DNA of 64,000 bases from Gari tellinella (GCA_922989275.2 OV277866.1:52629246-52693245), one strand, 5' to 3'; shown: positions 31,196 through 40,900, counted from the first letter of the stretch. Numbers and translations: made by a program. Notes: a model not told the origin generated them from the letters alone.

Positions 31196-31459
31196 CTTCG
31201 TGATATATGGCTTTCGTATTCAAACCTAAATAAACAAGGCAATTTTCACGCTGTGGGGCGCTCCTATGGATGGCGACTTCATCAATTACCACTGCACCAT
31301 ACGACGTTTAAGTAAATTATGGCAAGACTTTAATATTGATTCACCCTACGTTGATTGATAGGGCGAATTCTAAAATGTATTCCGTAACTAGAATTTCGGG
31401 ATGGAATATGGTGGTAATGTTTTCACAGAGATAGCATGTGGACAATTAGAAATATCGGC
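31196..31459. other. No recognisable feature
   Basis: Spacer with no family signature. Confidence 0.3.
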
Positions 31460-31612
31460 TACTGTGGACAGGCATAGTGGAGAGAGACGTTACTTTGTCC
31501 CATTACCAAGCAAACGAAACGCAATGCAATACAATACAGAAAAGCGTATTTTTAAAATTCTAACGAGCTATGTTTTTTTCTGAGTTGCAAACAGTTTGAA
31601 GCCTGGTCAGAG
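31460..31612 (+). mobile_element. T1 left half
   Basis: ATAGTGGAGAGAGACGTTAC, AAGCAAACGAAACGCAATGC and CAAACAGTTTGAAGCCTGGTC; stops halfway through the hairpin. Confidence 0.55.
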
Positions 31613-31851
31613 TCAGGATTGCAAATGTAAGCGTTTCGCGTCATCTGATCCCGATGCAAAGTGTTTGTCACTCGTTATTATAGTTTTTCTGTCAAAAGTG
31701 TCAAATATGTGACTTTGAGAAAAATAACAAGCAGACAATAGTGCAACCGTGAAAAGATTGGTCATTATTGTCTTGTTTTGGGAACAGTGGCAATCGTTGT
31801 TGTAAGAAGGGAATCGCTGTTCAGATAGACATTGTAGGGAGGGAGCACTAC
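31613..31851 (-). mobile_element. T2 MITE, left part lost
   Basis: Hairpin remnant (GCGTCATCTGATCCCGATGC...GTGTTTG), CACTCGTTATTATAG, TTTGAGAAAAATAAC and the terminus TTGTAGGGAGGGAGCACTA match T2 in minus orientation. Confidence 0.6.
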
Positions 31852-31867
31852 ATTTGCAAGATGTTGA

Positions 31868-31963
31868 AACATTTCAATATTTCTGATGTCAAAATACATT
31901 TCAATAAAAGCAGGCGACAATAATTATTAAAACTTGATGACGTCATGACAGGAAAAGGGTTAA
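31868..31963 (+). mobile_element. P1 right arm
   Basis: TTCAATATTTCTGATGTC, AAAGCAGGCGACAATAA, TGACGTCA (31938-31945), ending GGAAAAGGGTTAA. Confidence 0.65.
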
Positions 31964-32206
31964 TCCGTTCAATCATAAAGCCCTCTGTAGATAAAACGGA
32001 TTACATATATGCAAACAGTGAAGACCCTGCTCAGAGGGCTCCTATAGGAGCCCTCTGATCAGGGCATGCACTGTTTGATATTTTCAATCGTTTTTTGTTG
32101 TCATAACAAAATACTGCAGCAGTAGACTGGTTCAAAATGCCTGTACTAGAAGAGTCCAAAAGGATAATAAATACCCACAAGACATATTTAGGGTTGAAAG
32201 GGTTAA
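31960..32206. mobile_element. P4-type MITE
   Basis: Hairpin 32012-32077 with GGCTCC-TATA-GGAGCC tip. Right end GGGTTGAAAGGGTTAA. The left end most simply uses the TTAA of the preceding P1 arm. Its right arm matches the element at 3240-3415 rather than typical P4. Confidence 0.65.
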
Positions 32207-32619
32207 ACTGGAAAGAATAATGAATATTTCACTGTAGCATGATACAGGGAAATTGCTGCCAGCTGGGTGCTGATCGTTTGTCAATAGTATAAGAGTTAGG
32301 TCAACTTTTATTCGAGACGGGACAAATGTGTCTAGTCACCGTATGATGTCTATTTATAGGAGTTGTGTCACGTGATAAATGACTTAACCCTCTGCACGCT
32401 ACCACCGTATTTGTGATAACTGATGCAAACATTTTAAAATAGATCCAGATTAGAAGATGAGAAACAATATAGAAAACAAATTTACAAAGACAAGGAGCAT
32501 TTCCAACTGTGAGGACCAAACTGCCAGTGTCTCATTGTATGGTTACATTTTTAGAAAACCCGTGCTCATTTAACATCAAGTCAGCATTTCAATCGAGTTA
32601 ACAACAAAACGAATGAGCC

Positions 32620-32720
32620 GTGCCATGAAAAAACCTGTTTTATTGCATTGCAAACGGTGTAGATCAAGGCCAGACGCTGCGTCAAAGACGCGGCGGCTGT
32701 TCTAAATTTATACTGTTGAA
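32620..32720. mobile_element. Family L hairpin copy
   Basis: GAGCCGTGCCATGAAAAAAC leads to CAAACGGTGTAGATCAAGGC, CAGACGCTGCGTC and a decayed complement. The same flank occurs inverted at 48183-48262. Ends are not defined. Confidence 0.45.
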
Positions 32721-32765
32721 AATCACGTGTATCTGAAACATTTTATGTATCTGTATTATATACGG

Positions 32766-33015
32766 TACAGTGGAGAATCTGTTATTCTTTCCCGTTTAAA
32801 CGCAAACGTACGCAAACGCAAAGCACTAAAACGTAGAAAAGAACAAATGTTGGACAATTCTGATAATTCTTGTTTATCTTGGTGGCAAACAGTTTGGAGC
32901 CTGATCAGACGCCGGGTTACCCGGCGTCTGATCTGGCTCCAAACTACTTGCACTGCAAATAATAGTTTTAGCGTAAACGCGTTTATTGGGAAAGAATAAC
33001 AGATTAGCCACTGTA
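32766..33015 (+). mobile_element. T1 MITE, full length (250 bp)
   Basis: Near-consensus, right end GATTAGCCACTG with one change. TA flanks. Confidence 0.92.
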
Positions 33016-33589
33016 TATGGCAGCGTAGACCAAAGTCAGATACAGTACCTGTGATGACAACGAGGCATGTTCTGTTCAATATTGCAATGCAATAAGGCTG
33101 GTTTTGTTTATGATATGACTTAAATGTAAACTCGAATGTCAAACAGTTTTGGTCCGATCAGTTGGCGCGTTAGTCGTCGTCTGGTTACATTCCGGTCTAT
33201 TGGCAAGCTCCAGTGAATGCGGTCATAGTAAATTATTGAGATAATAGTTCCTAGATTGTTTGGTTATTAGATAAACAAACTGTATCCTAGTGACTAGTAT
33301 ACTCGTCCTTAAAAGTTCATGTAGAACATAACCTTGTCCAATGCAAATAGTACAGACCTAGATGAAAAGGAACCCTCTGATCAGGGTCTGTCCTGTTTGC
33401 CTGTCTTCAATTTATTTGTATAAGAAAACACCCTACCATAAATAAAGTAAAGAAAGACTAGACTTATTTGGAAACTAAATATTTCTTCGGAAGTTTCAGG
33501 GGCTAATAAGTTAAGAATAATCAAACAAACGATCCAGCTAGGTTTTGCCGTAGAGCATGTAAGACTTATAAATGTAAAATTGTAAATGT
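33016..33589. other. Hairpin relics, no gene
   Basis: Two relics: 33139-33200 (CAAACAGTTTTGGTCCGATC...) and 33344-33401 (P4-like, CCCTCTGATCAGGGTCTG). Neither has ends. Confidence 0.4.
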
Positions 33590-33825
33590 TAAAAGATACC
33601 AATTTCAAAACATCGAATTCCAAAATATCGTCTGCTTAAATGTTTTGTCTGCTTAGTTTTCTCAAAACAAACACAGTGCCGTTTTTATCTTAAAAACGTC
33701 GATATAAGTCTCAAACAGTTTGGTTCCAGATCAGACGCCGCGTTACGCGGCGTCTGATCTGGATCCAAACTGTTTGAAAATTCTAAGTGCAGTCGGACTT
33801 GACAATGAAGATGGTTTGAAGTTAC
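33590..33825 (-). mobile_element. P1/T2-type interior with intact hairpin
   Basis: ATATCGTCTGCTTAAATG, TTTTCTCAAAACAAAC, then hairpin 33712-33776 (GGTTCCAGATCAGACGCCGC; one stem mismatch pair, TTCC/GGATCC). Termini cannot be placed, so it may be P1 or T2. Confidence 0.6.
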
Positions 33826-33875
33826 TCATCCACCTAGCCTGACTCGACCTAATTACCCTTTGAGACTGGTAAATA

Positions 33876-34083
33876 ATGCAAATGGCAATCTTTTACGGCT
33901 CACGGCACCCAGGTAGCACTTTTGCGCGAAGACAATTCATCAAAAAGCCATTATACGGAGGGTTTGTTGCTATATATAGTAACAGTTGCAACCATGGCGG
34001 TCGCAGTGTCGATGCAATAATTTTCAAAGCGTGTCTGAAAGCGGCGGAACGGGCTCAAATTGATTTGTTTCCCGTATCTTTCA
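33876..34083 (+). other. Candidate coding exon, unrecognised
   Basis: An open frame starts at ATG 33876 and reads through KKPLYGGFVAIYSNSCNHGG, RSVDAIIFKACLKAAERAQI and DLFPVSF. A TCA|GTAAGT splice-donor-like sequence follows at 34083/34084 (it would be in use only if the exon is real); the frame itself closes at 34112. Amino-acid composition is protein-like (amphipathic, no low complexity) and no MITE overlaps it. I do not recognise the protein and see no partner exon. Confidence 0.25.
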
Positions 34084-34258
34084 GTAAGTTTCGTAAATCT
34101 GTTTTCGTATAAAAGTTAATTAACTTGAAAGTAACGTCTATTTAGTTATGCTTGCCGGTGCTGGGACATCAATATTTTGCCCAATGGCTTTCTTCAGAGG
34201 AACTATTTTAGAATACTTTAACACTCGTCATGCTAAGCATGATTTGGCTAATGCTTCG

Positions 34259-34323
34259 CAAACTGTTTGGATCAAGATCAGACGCCGCGTCACGTGGCGT
34301 CTGATCTTAATCCAAACAGTTTG
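34259..34323. mobile_element. Isolated CAAACAG-class hairpin with paired swap
   Basis: 65-bp palindrome with CAAACTGTTTGG on the left and CCAAACAGTTTG on the right, reversed relative to the usual CAAACAG/CTGTTTG, around ATCAAGATCAGACGCCGCG. No TA or TTAA element boundary could be recognised. Confidence 0.7.
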
Positions 34324-34439
34324 TCATTCATATTCAACCTTTGTCCTGCTTGAAGAATATAAAACATATTTAGCGGTATTTTTCGCAAATGATATATATG
34401 TAGCAGACGACAAGTCGGCATGACGATGGTGTACCCTTC

Positions 34440-34627
34440 TCTTGTACTAAAGTTGTCGTCTGCATTTAGTTTAAAAGTCAAATTATAGTCACTTGTATTG
34501 GTAGAAATCTAAAAATAAATGTCAAACAGTTTCAAATCTGGCCAGACGCCAAGTTAAGCGGCGCTTGAACTGGATCCAAACTGTTCACAAATATCAGTCA
34601 AATTGTGCTCGACACGAATAGAGTTAA
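34440..34627 (-). mobile_element. P1 MITE, diverged
   Basis: AAGTTGTCGTCTGCATTTAG arm, hairpin 34523-34586 with several mismatches, right end GAATAGAGTTAA. Confidence 0.6.
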
Positions 34628-34770
34628 TTTGAGAAGTACAACTTGAATTGGTTGTTTTCTCAGTTATTTTAGATGACAACGAACTACTAGCGATCATGAG
34701 GGACCGGCGTCTTGTGCCTACACGTTCTTTTAACTGCCGAACTGTCAAAATTATGTTTACCCTTAAAATG

Positions 34771-34870
34771 TTAACTTTTTCACTACCGTGAAATCATTCT
34801 GCTTTAAACAATTGTCGTCTGCTTTCTTATATTGGAATATTTCGATAATGGCCTTAAGGAGATTTTATCG
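34771..34870 (-). mobile_element. P1 outer arm
   Basis: TTAACTTTTTCACTACCGTG and AACAATTGTCGTCTGC are one P1 end; the hairpin and second arm are missing and T1 follows. Confidence 0.6.
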
Positions 34871-35120
34871 TACAGTGGAGAATCTGTTATTCTTTCCCGT
34901 TTAAACGCAAACGTACGCAAACGCAAATCACTTAAACGTAGAAAAGTACAATTTTTAGACTATTCTGATAATTCATGTTGATCTGAGTGGCAAACAGTTT
35001 GGAGCCTGATCAGACGCCGGGTTACCCGGCGTCTGATCTGGCTCCAAACTGTTTGCACTGCAAATAATAGTTTTAGCGTAAACGCGTTTATTGGGAAAGA
35101 ATAACAGATTCTCCACTGTA
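34871..35120 (+). mobile_element. T1 MITE, full length (250 bp)
   Basis: TA-flanked with a perfect core (34991-35055). The AAATCACTTAAACG arm variant groups it with 11959. Confidence 0.92.
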
Positions 35121-35308
35121 CATGTAATAAATATTTAGGCAGATCAGACGACGTTTGCCTGGTGTCTGATCAGGCTCCAGAAATGTTTGCTATTCATATC
35201 AAAATAAATCGTTACAAGTTACATAAAACTGTAATTGTCTACATTTTATTGAAATGCGTTTGTATTTTATTTAAGGTTTCAAGGGAAAAATAAGGTTTTC
35301 TCCACTGT
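35121..35308 (-). mobile_element. T1 right half
   Basis: Half core GGTGTCTGATCAGGCTCC, TACATTTTATTGAAATGCG arm, end GGTTTTCTCCACTG. It abuts the young T1 directly. Confidence 0.65.
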
Positions 35309-35332
35309 GTGTCTAAAAATAGCTCCTTGCTT

Positions 35333-35536
35333 TTTAAGACCCATTTATGTGAGGTGGATATTTCCAAGCTTGTATATTAGATCAGTAAGGGGTGCCCGGT
35401 CTACACTTTCATTTTCGTTTTGTTTGATATTGAAATTCCTATTAACTAATAGTGCTGACTTGGATCAGACGCCGTATTATGTGGCGTTTGATCCGAATCT
35501 AAACTGTTTGCATAAGTCCCTTTTATATATATGAAA
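35333..35536 (+). mobile_element. P2 relic
   Basis: AAGACCCATTTATGTGAGG, ATTAGATCAGTAAGGGGTGC and a hairpin remnant around GATCAGACGCCGTATTATG (35448-35511). Confidence 0.55.
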
Positions 35537-35621
35537 CGCTTCATACTCACAAATGTACATGCAAGAGAAATGCATTACAGAAGACATACATGTTCCAATG
35601 ATATTCCTACAGAACCATTGC

Positions 35622-35871
35622 TACAGTGGAGAATCTGTTATTCTTTCCCAATAAACGCGTTTACGCTAAAACTATTATTTGCAGTGCAAACAGTTTGGAG
35701 TCAGATTAGACGCCTGGTAACCCGGCGTCTGATCAGGCTCCGAACTGTTTGCCACCAAGATAAGCAAGAATTATCAGAATTGTCCAAAAGGTGTTCTTTT
35801 CTACGTTTTAGTGCTTTGCGTTTGCGTACGTTTGCGTTTAAACGGGAAAAAATAACAGATTCTCCACTGTA
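35622..35871 (-). mobile_element. T1 MITE, full length (250 bp)
   Basis: TA-flanked. Core 35688-35750 with TCAGATTAGACGCCTGG, two unpaired stem changes. Confidence 0.9.
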
Positions 35872-35888
35872 TACAGTCAAAACCTAGA

Positions 35889-36262
35889 TACAGTACCGCC
35901 TCTCTACAACACCCCCAGATGGGAGACAAAGAGTGGCTGTTGTTCGGAGGGAGTTGTTAAAGGGAATGAATACCCTTAGAGTGATTGAGTTATATTTGCA
36001 AACAGTTTGATCCCATATGAAATTCCGCGTTACGCGGCGTCTGGTCTGGGTACAAACCTTTGGTCACTCGTCTGTTTGTTTCTACTGTAAAAATGTCCAA
36101 CACGTACATTTAAAAAAAATAGCAAAGATGGGAATTTTAAGCAGATGATATTGCAGCAGTGATGGCGTTAGACATGAGTGTCTTGTTTGGGGAACAGCGG
36201 CAAGCGTTGTTGTAAGGATGGAATCGTTGTTCAGATGGTCATTGTAGGGAGGGAGCAGTGTA
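35889..36262 (-). mobile_element. T2 MITE (374 bp)
   Basis: TA-CAGTACCGCCTCTCTACAAC left, TTGTAGGGAGGGAGCAGTG-TA right. The hairpin (35999-36063) is decayed on its left arm only (CCCATATGAAATTCCGCG). Confidence 0.75.
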
Positions 36263-36649
36263 AATCGGATTCGCGTAACTCATTCAATCATGGCGACGAG
36301 TATAGTTGTCATGTGCAAACTGATCGATGTCTTCATGAACTGTTTGTCATTTTATTATAAATAGTGAAATCAACCCTAGATATATGCATTTGACATGTCA
36401 GGGATAAATGAACTAAGTTAATATAACCTCTAGATAAGGGGCGCATTTAATCCTATGGTGTCACTACTCGTTAGAATCGTCTCGTAGGGACGATTCTATT
36501 GAGTAGTAATAACGTAGGATTTTGTGCTGCAATGAAGTGCGAAAATGTTGGATTTGTTCAGTTTACCCTTTCTTATCTGAAGCCCTGAAACCTTAAAGAG
36601 ATCAGGAAAACACCGGCCAATGTCGGTCACTGGGTTTACTATTCCAATA
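36263..36649. other. Unassigned, one small hairpin
   Basis: AGAATCGTCTCGTAGGGACGATTCT at 36473-36497 is a short inverted repeat. A CAAACTGATCGATG...GAACTGTTTG relic lies at 36315-36348. Confidence 0.35.
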
Positions 36650-36720
36650 TCATTGCAGAACAGAACAGAACGGAACAGAACAGAACCTTTATTATCGTCA
36701 CACGTTACATACACAAACAA
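36650..36720 (-). repeat. GAACA pentamer repeat, possible retroposon tail
   Basis: Tandem GAACA/GAACG units (36658-36687) next to CCTTTATTATCGTCAC. Inverted, this is a TTCTG-type microsatellite after AATAAAGG, as seen at retroposon 3' ends; the body is not identifiable. Confidence 0.45.
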
Positions 36721-36884
36721 CAATATGTGAGATTAAAGTGTAAAGCGTAATAGAATAATAGAATATCAGAAGCGTGCTTCACATGGATCACAAAAACATT
36801 TTAACCGAGCAACAGTTCAATTCATGAATACATCGTTCAACATGTTTGAACTTCGCATCTCCTTGCGAACGACGTATATATATA

Positions 36885-37153
36885 TACAGTGGTGAACATG
36901 TTATTATTTTCCAATAAAACCGTTATGCTAAAACTATTATTTCCATTGCAAACAGTGTGGAGCCTGATCAGACGCCGGGTAACCCGCGTCTGATCAGGCT
37001 CCAAACTGTTTGCCGCTCATATTTAAACATATAGTAAGAAGTATTGAAATATTGTATTATCATTATTTATTTTATTTGTTTTTAAATTTTAGTGTTTTGG
37101 GTTTGCGTTTCGTTTGCATTAAAACGGATACGATAAACTTCTTCTCCATTGTA
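36885..37153 (-). mobile_element. T1 MITE (269 bp), diverged
   Basis: TA-CAGTGGTGAACATG, core 36950-37013 with a one-base tip deletion (AACCCGCGTC), end CTTCTTCTCCATTG-TA. Confidence 0.85.
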
Positions 37154-37616
37154 CGAGCACAAAAAGAACGAAATTGGTTCCAATTTTGCCTAGTATACGT
37201 TAACGAAACATAAAACCAACTTTTATTATGCGAAGCATCGATATTGAACTCGCACAGTAACGTCCATCTAGCTCGTCCATTTGAATGAAACTTGTATTGT
37301 CCTTAAAGACAATGTGCTACTTAAAGCGGAATGAAAATAAAACAGAAAGCTCTTGTATGGAGCTTGATGCTTTACTTTCACCCCGCTTTAAGCATATATA
37401 ATATACATGTATGCTTTAAAAACCAGAAGCAACCCGTGTTTAGAGTGATCTGAGTATGAGGACAGTTTTACGATTTATTGCTAGTGGGTGTCTTGATGTC
37501 TTCGTATGTGACGGTTGTATGATAATTCGAGGACAGGATTGCCTTGTTATTGAGGCTAATCTGTTTTGACAGCTATACAACAACGTCAGATTACTCTCAC
37601 ACTTGTTCTCCAATGA
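37154..37616. other. T3-type hairpin relic, no gene
   Basis: ACTTAAAGCGGAATGAAAAT at 37319 pairs with TACTTTCACCCCGCTTTAAG (37374-37393); T3 ends are not visible. The rest is unassigned. Confidence 0.45.
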
Positions 37617-37869
37617 TACAGAGGAGACGACATTATTCTTTCCCAATAAACGCGTTTATGCGAAACCTATTATTGTCATTGTAAACAATTTGAAGTCAGA
37701 TCAGACGACGGATCACCCGGCGTCTGATCAGGCTTCAAATTGTTCACATATCAGATTGATATAAATCGTAAACATTTCCAAAAAATCATCATTTTCTCAG
37801 TGTTTATTGCATCGCGGTTTGCGTTTCGTTTTCGTTTAAACGGGAAAGAATAACGTCTCCTTCACTGTA
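37617..37869 (-). mobile_element. T1 MITE, full length, diverged
   Basis: TA-CAGAGGAGACGACATT left end; core 37681-37745 shows AACAATTTGAAG/CTTCAAATTGTT, so the outer stem changes are paired; end CTCCTTCACTG-TA. Confidence 0.85.
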
Positions 37870-38039
37870 TAGCGGCCTAGTTTGCGGCCTCCGTATTGAC
37901 GAAAAGAAGGCATAAAATTCATTGAGAGGTGAAATAAAATCTGCACCGCTAATGATTGTACTAGAACTATGATTGTAGTAGGGTTATACTAGGACTTTAT
38001 TACTGGTTTTATTACAACTGTTCGTCCTTGCTATACTTA

Positions 38040-38522
38040 TACAGTGGAGAAGACGTTATTCTTACCCGCTCAACCCATCTGTGCCCACGATCCAATATAA
38101 TTATGAGACATAGGCAAACAGTGTAGACTCTGATCAGACGCCGCATTATGCGGCGTCTGATCAGAGTCTACACTGTTTGCTGATAGGAATTTCAATATCA
38201 AACAAACCGAAAATGAAAATTTTGACCAGGCATCCCTTTGATAAAAAATGGACTAATCCAATATATAAACATGGAAGAATCCACTGGGTATTCATTGTAA
38301 ATGGGTTAAATGGAAACTAAACCTAAACGCCTGAAATCACTGAAATGTAGAAAACGATATCTTTTTTAATGTCTATCCATTTTTGTAAGTGAGTGGCATA
38401 TTAAAAAGTCGGATTACCCGGCCGCTGACATGGCTCCAAACTGTTTGTAATCAAACTAATAGTTTTAGCGTAAACGCGTTTATTAGGAAAGAATTCTGTC
38501 TTCTCCACTTTACTAGGAATTT
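38040..38522 (+). mobile_element. T1 MITE split by a P2
   Basis: TA-CAGTGGAGAAGACG left end up to CTTACCCG, then P2, then ATGGAAACTAAACCTAAACGC. Its hairpin retains only the right arm (GGATTACCCGGCCGCTGACA). Ends TTCTCCACTTTA. Confidence 0.8.
38070..38309 (-). mobile_element. P2 MITE nested in T1
   Basis: TCAACCCATCTGTGCCCAC left, AAATGGGTTAA right. Perfect hairpin 38116-38180. It sits at the TTAA of the T1 GTTTAAAC block. A short extra TATTCATTG interrupts the right arm. Confidence 0.88.
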
Positions 38523-39100
38523 ACTACCCTTTTCATTACAAGGATTCGTCCCCGTTGTACTTAAAATAAGGCCTTGGTATTTTCAACGGATGATCCCACT
38601 GTGGCTTGTGGGATAATGAGTTGTCTAGGCAAGCAAGTAATGTCTTGACAATGCCTCTCCAATAACGTTTATATATGAAGATGTGATGAATTAAAATACA
38701 CCTTTTAGGTATAGCAAATAGTGTATACCCTTATCAGAAATGGTCAATATAACTATCATCCTGATTAGGGTATTGACTGTTTGCAGCGGTATGACAATCA
38801 AGCAACATTGTCGGTCTTGATAAGATACCATTTTGTTAACTCGATGGCTGATCGGGGTGAACAATTTACAACTTTCGAAGGTCTGTTTTGTCCACGAAGC
38901 GGATATCATCTATTCACCATATATTCAAGTATATACAAAACATGTATTAGGTTCCCCGTTTACGGCATCTCATTTAGGGATACAGTGTTTGCCAAAACCC
39001 TCTCTTGGGGTCATAAGACATCATTTGTTTTAAATATTGTATTCGTGCATTTAGTGTTTATTCGACTAAAATCAGACCCCAAATTGTTTGACATACGGAT
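38523..39100. other. Hairpin relic and unassigned sequence
   Basis: 38708-38787 shows CAAATAGTGTATACCCTTATCAG and CTGATTAGGGTATTGACTGTTTG, a P4-like hairpin with a lost tip. Overlapping frames at 38781-39107 show no protein motif. Confidence 0.4.
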
Positions 39101-39261
39101 TGAATAACAGGTCAACAATTCCAAAGAGCTATATTTGTATATTCTGTATGGTGCTGCGATGGATTTTTGTTTTAAACAGAAAAGAAACGTACACCAGGGC
39201 ACACTATAATTCATTCGGCATATCAATTTTGTTCACATCCTTGTCTTTTTGTATTTTTCAG

Positions 39262-39294
39262 ATGAGCAACAAAGGACAGCACGCCATAGCTTGA
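39262..39294 (+). promoter_or_regulatory. Possible upstream ORF in receptor leader
   Basis: A strong acceptor-like sequence (TTGTCTTTTTGTATTTTTCAG, ending 39261) is followed immediately by ATG and a 10-codon frame MSNKGQHAIA with a TGA stop. If the acceptor is used, the receptor mRNA leader would start with this short frame about 350 bases ahead of the main ATG. Entirely inferred. Confidence 0.3.
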
Positions 39295-39643
39295 ATTCCT
39301 CACGTGATACTGTAGGCAACCCTACTAGGTGTGCATCACCATTGCAATAGACACTTTGGAACTAAGTGGATTATTTCTTAAATCAGTCGTGTTTAAATTC
39401 GTCTGAGGCTCTAACAAACGTGAACAAAAAACCATGTAGCGCCTTCAATTAGATTATGTAGTATTTTCGGTGATGGAATAAAACAATTAGTGACATGTTT
39501 ACAACGCTAATTGTGTAACAATGGAGAGATAAAATGTGTTTTCGCCCAGTTACAACAAGAATGCGGGGAAATTGAAAGCTAAGTAATAGTTGCTCTGATT
39601 CCCTTTCTGAGAGACTCTTGGCATCAGTGAAAATTGGAAAAAG
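39295..39643 (+). other. Receptor 5' flank
   Basis: No MITE. A second acceptor-like tract (TTCCCTTTCTGAG at 39599-39611) lies just upstream of the start codon. No TATA box stands out. Confidence 0.4.
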
Positions 39644-40882
39644 ATGGAGACCGTTTATAACGACACTGAGAATACGACCTTGACCATACCATATCCAGAT
39701 TTGGATTTGACGTTTAATGGCAGCGTGGCTGCCAACTCCTCTCCAGTTGACGGGAGTTGTGAGGATATATTGAAGGAAATAGCTGGGCCACCCCCTATGT
39801 ACGACCAGACAACAAGATATCTCATATCAGCGGCTTTGTTCTTCTTCCCTTGTATTACATTGCTAGGCAATATTATGGTGATAGTAGCTGTGTTAACACA
39901 CAAGCGTCTTCAGACGGTGACAAATGCGTTCGTGGTGTCTCTTGCGGCTGCCGACATTTTGGTGGCGTTGCTTGTCATGCCATTTGGTATATACCAGCAG
40001 TTCAACAATAAGGTCTGGAGACTGGGACGAGAGTGGTGTCTCATAACAACGAGTTTTGATGTCATGTTCAGTACGACGTCCATTTTTAATCTCTCGTGTC
40101 TCGCTGTGGACAGATATCTGGCCATCTGTCGACCATTTATCCACGAGCGTTTGACAAAGCCTAAGGTGATTATCATGTTGTCCCTATGCTGGATCGTGCC
40201 TATATTCATCTCGTTTGTGCCTATCATGAACAATTGGAATCAGATTGGTATAGAAGATTTTATCAACTGCGTTTTTCCACCGGAAGACGATTCTCACTGC
40301 GCGTTTGTTGTCAACAAGGTTTTTGCAACGGTGTGCTCTCTTATCGCGTTCTACATTCCATCTGTTTTCATTGTCATTTGCAACGTCCATATCTTTTCTG
40401 CGGCGAGAAAACAAGCGCACCAGATTCGCAGTTTAGAATTGTCCGCCCATAAACACCACCGGAAGGGCAAGTTAAAACACGAGACGAAAGCAGCGAAAAC
40501 AGTCGGCATCATCATGGGTAGTTTTTTCGTCTGCTGGTTCCCATTTTTCTTAATGAACATTGTCGATCCATTTATAGGATATAAAATTCCATACATTATG
40601 TGGACGGTAGCCTTGTGGTTAGGATATATTAACTCTATGCTGAATCCTTTCTTGTACTACAATTTCAATAGACATTTCAAATTTGCTTTTCGACGATTGC
40701 TAACATTGAAAGTTTGTCGCGGTGTTAGTGAGTTCGAGGATGATATGGTTCCCAGCACCCTCTACACTGATTTGTCTCATTCAAATTCAGTCAATTCACA
40801 GTCTTGTTTACACGTGCACAACAATACAGGGGGCCGCCACTCTATAACAAGTGGAAATATCAATAACAATGTTGAGTTGTGA
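39644..40882 (+). CDS. 5-HT4-like: 5-HT4-like serotonin receptor (class A GPCR)
   Basis: A 412-residue seven-helix receptor for the plasma membrane, probably Gs-coupled and serotonin-binding as known for 5-HT4. Seen: N-terminal sequons at N6, N10, N25 and N31; TM1 with N76 (1.50); TM2 D104; C132 and C219 as the likely disulfide; amine-anchoring D139 (3.32); DRY 156-158; W183 in TM4; NKVFATVCSLIAFYIP at 224-239; a short third loop (about 252-284); ETKAAKT at 280-286; CWFP 297-300 with F301/F302 and N305; NIVDPF 305-310; LWLGYINS 324-331; NPFLY 334-338; a tail cysteine C358. The 5.42/5.43 pair C231-S232 and the blocks above match vertebrate 5-HT4 better than other amine receptors I know. ATG 39644 is chosen because an in-frame TGA lies at 39608, the context is AAG-ATG-G, and helix 1 follows at a normal distance. 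The coding region has no intron. It could be another amine receptor; class A membership is certain. Confidence 0.93.
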   Translation: METVYNDTENTTLTIPYPDLDLTFNGSVAANSSPVDGSCEDILKEIAGPPPMYDQTTRYLISAALFFFPCITLLGNIMVIVAVLTHKRLQTVTNAFVVSLAAADILVALLVMPFGIYQQFNNKVWRLGREWCLITTSFDVMFSTTSIFNLSCLAVDRYLAICRPFIHERLTKPKVIIMLSLCWIVPIFISFVPIMNNWNQIGIEDFINCVFPPEDDSHCAFVVNKVFATVCSLIAFYIPSVFIVICNVHIFSAARKQAHQIRSLELSAHKHHRKGKLKHETKAAKTVGIIMGSFFVCWFPFFLMNIVDPFIGYKIPYIMWTVALWLGYINSMLNPFLYYNFNRHFKFAFRRLLTLKVCRGVSEFEDDMVPSTLYTDLSHSNSVNSQSCLHVHNNTGGRHSITSGNINNNVEL

Positions 40883-40892
40883 CTAAAGTTCA

Positions 40893-40900
40893 TGACGTCA
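40893..40900. promoter_or_regulatory. TGACGTCA (CRE-type) octamer in 3' UTR
   Basis: Perfect cAMP-response-element palindrome ten bases after the stop codon. Function untested; its downstream position makes it weak evidence for regulation. Confidence 0.3.

Noticed and set aside
39655..40596. Several 80-107-codon minus-strand and off-frame ORFs inside the receptor gene
   Set aside because: Shadows of the GPCR coding frame; no motifs of their own.
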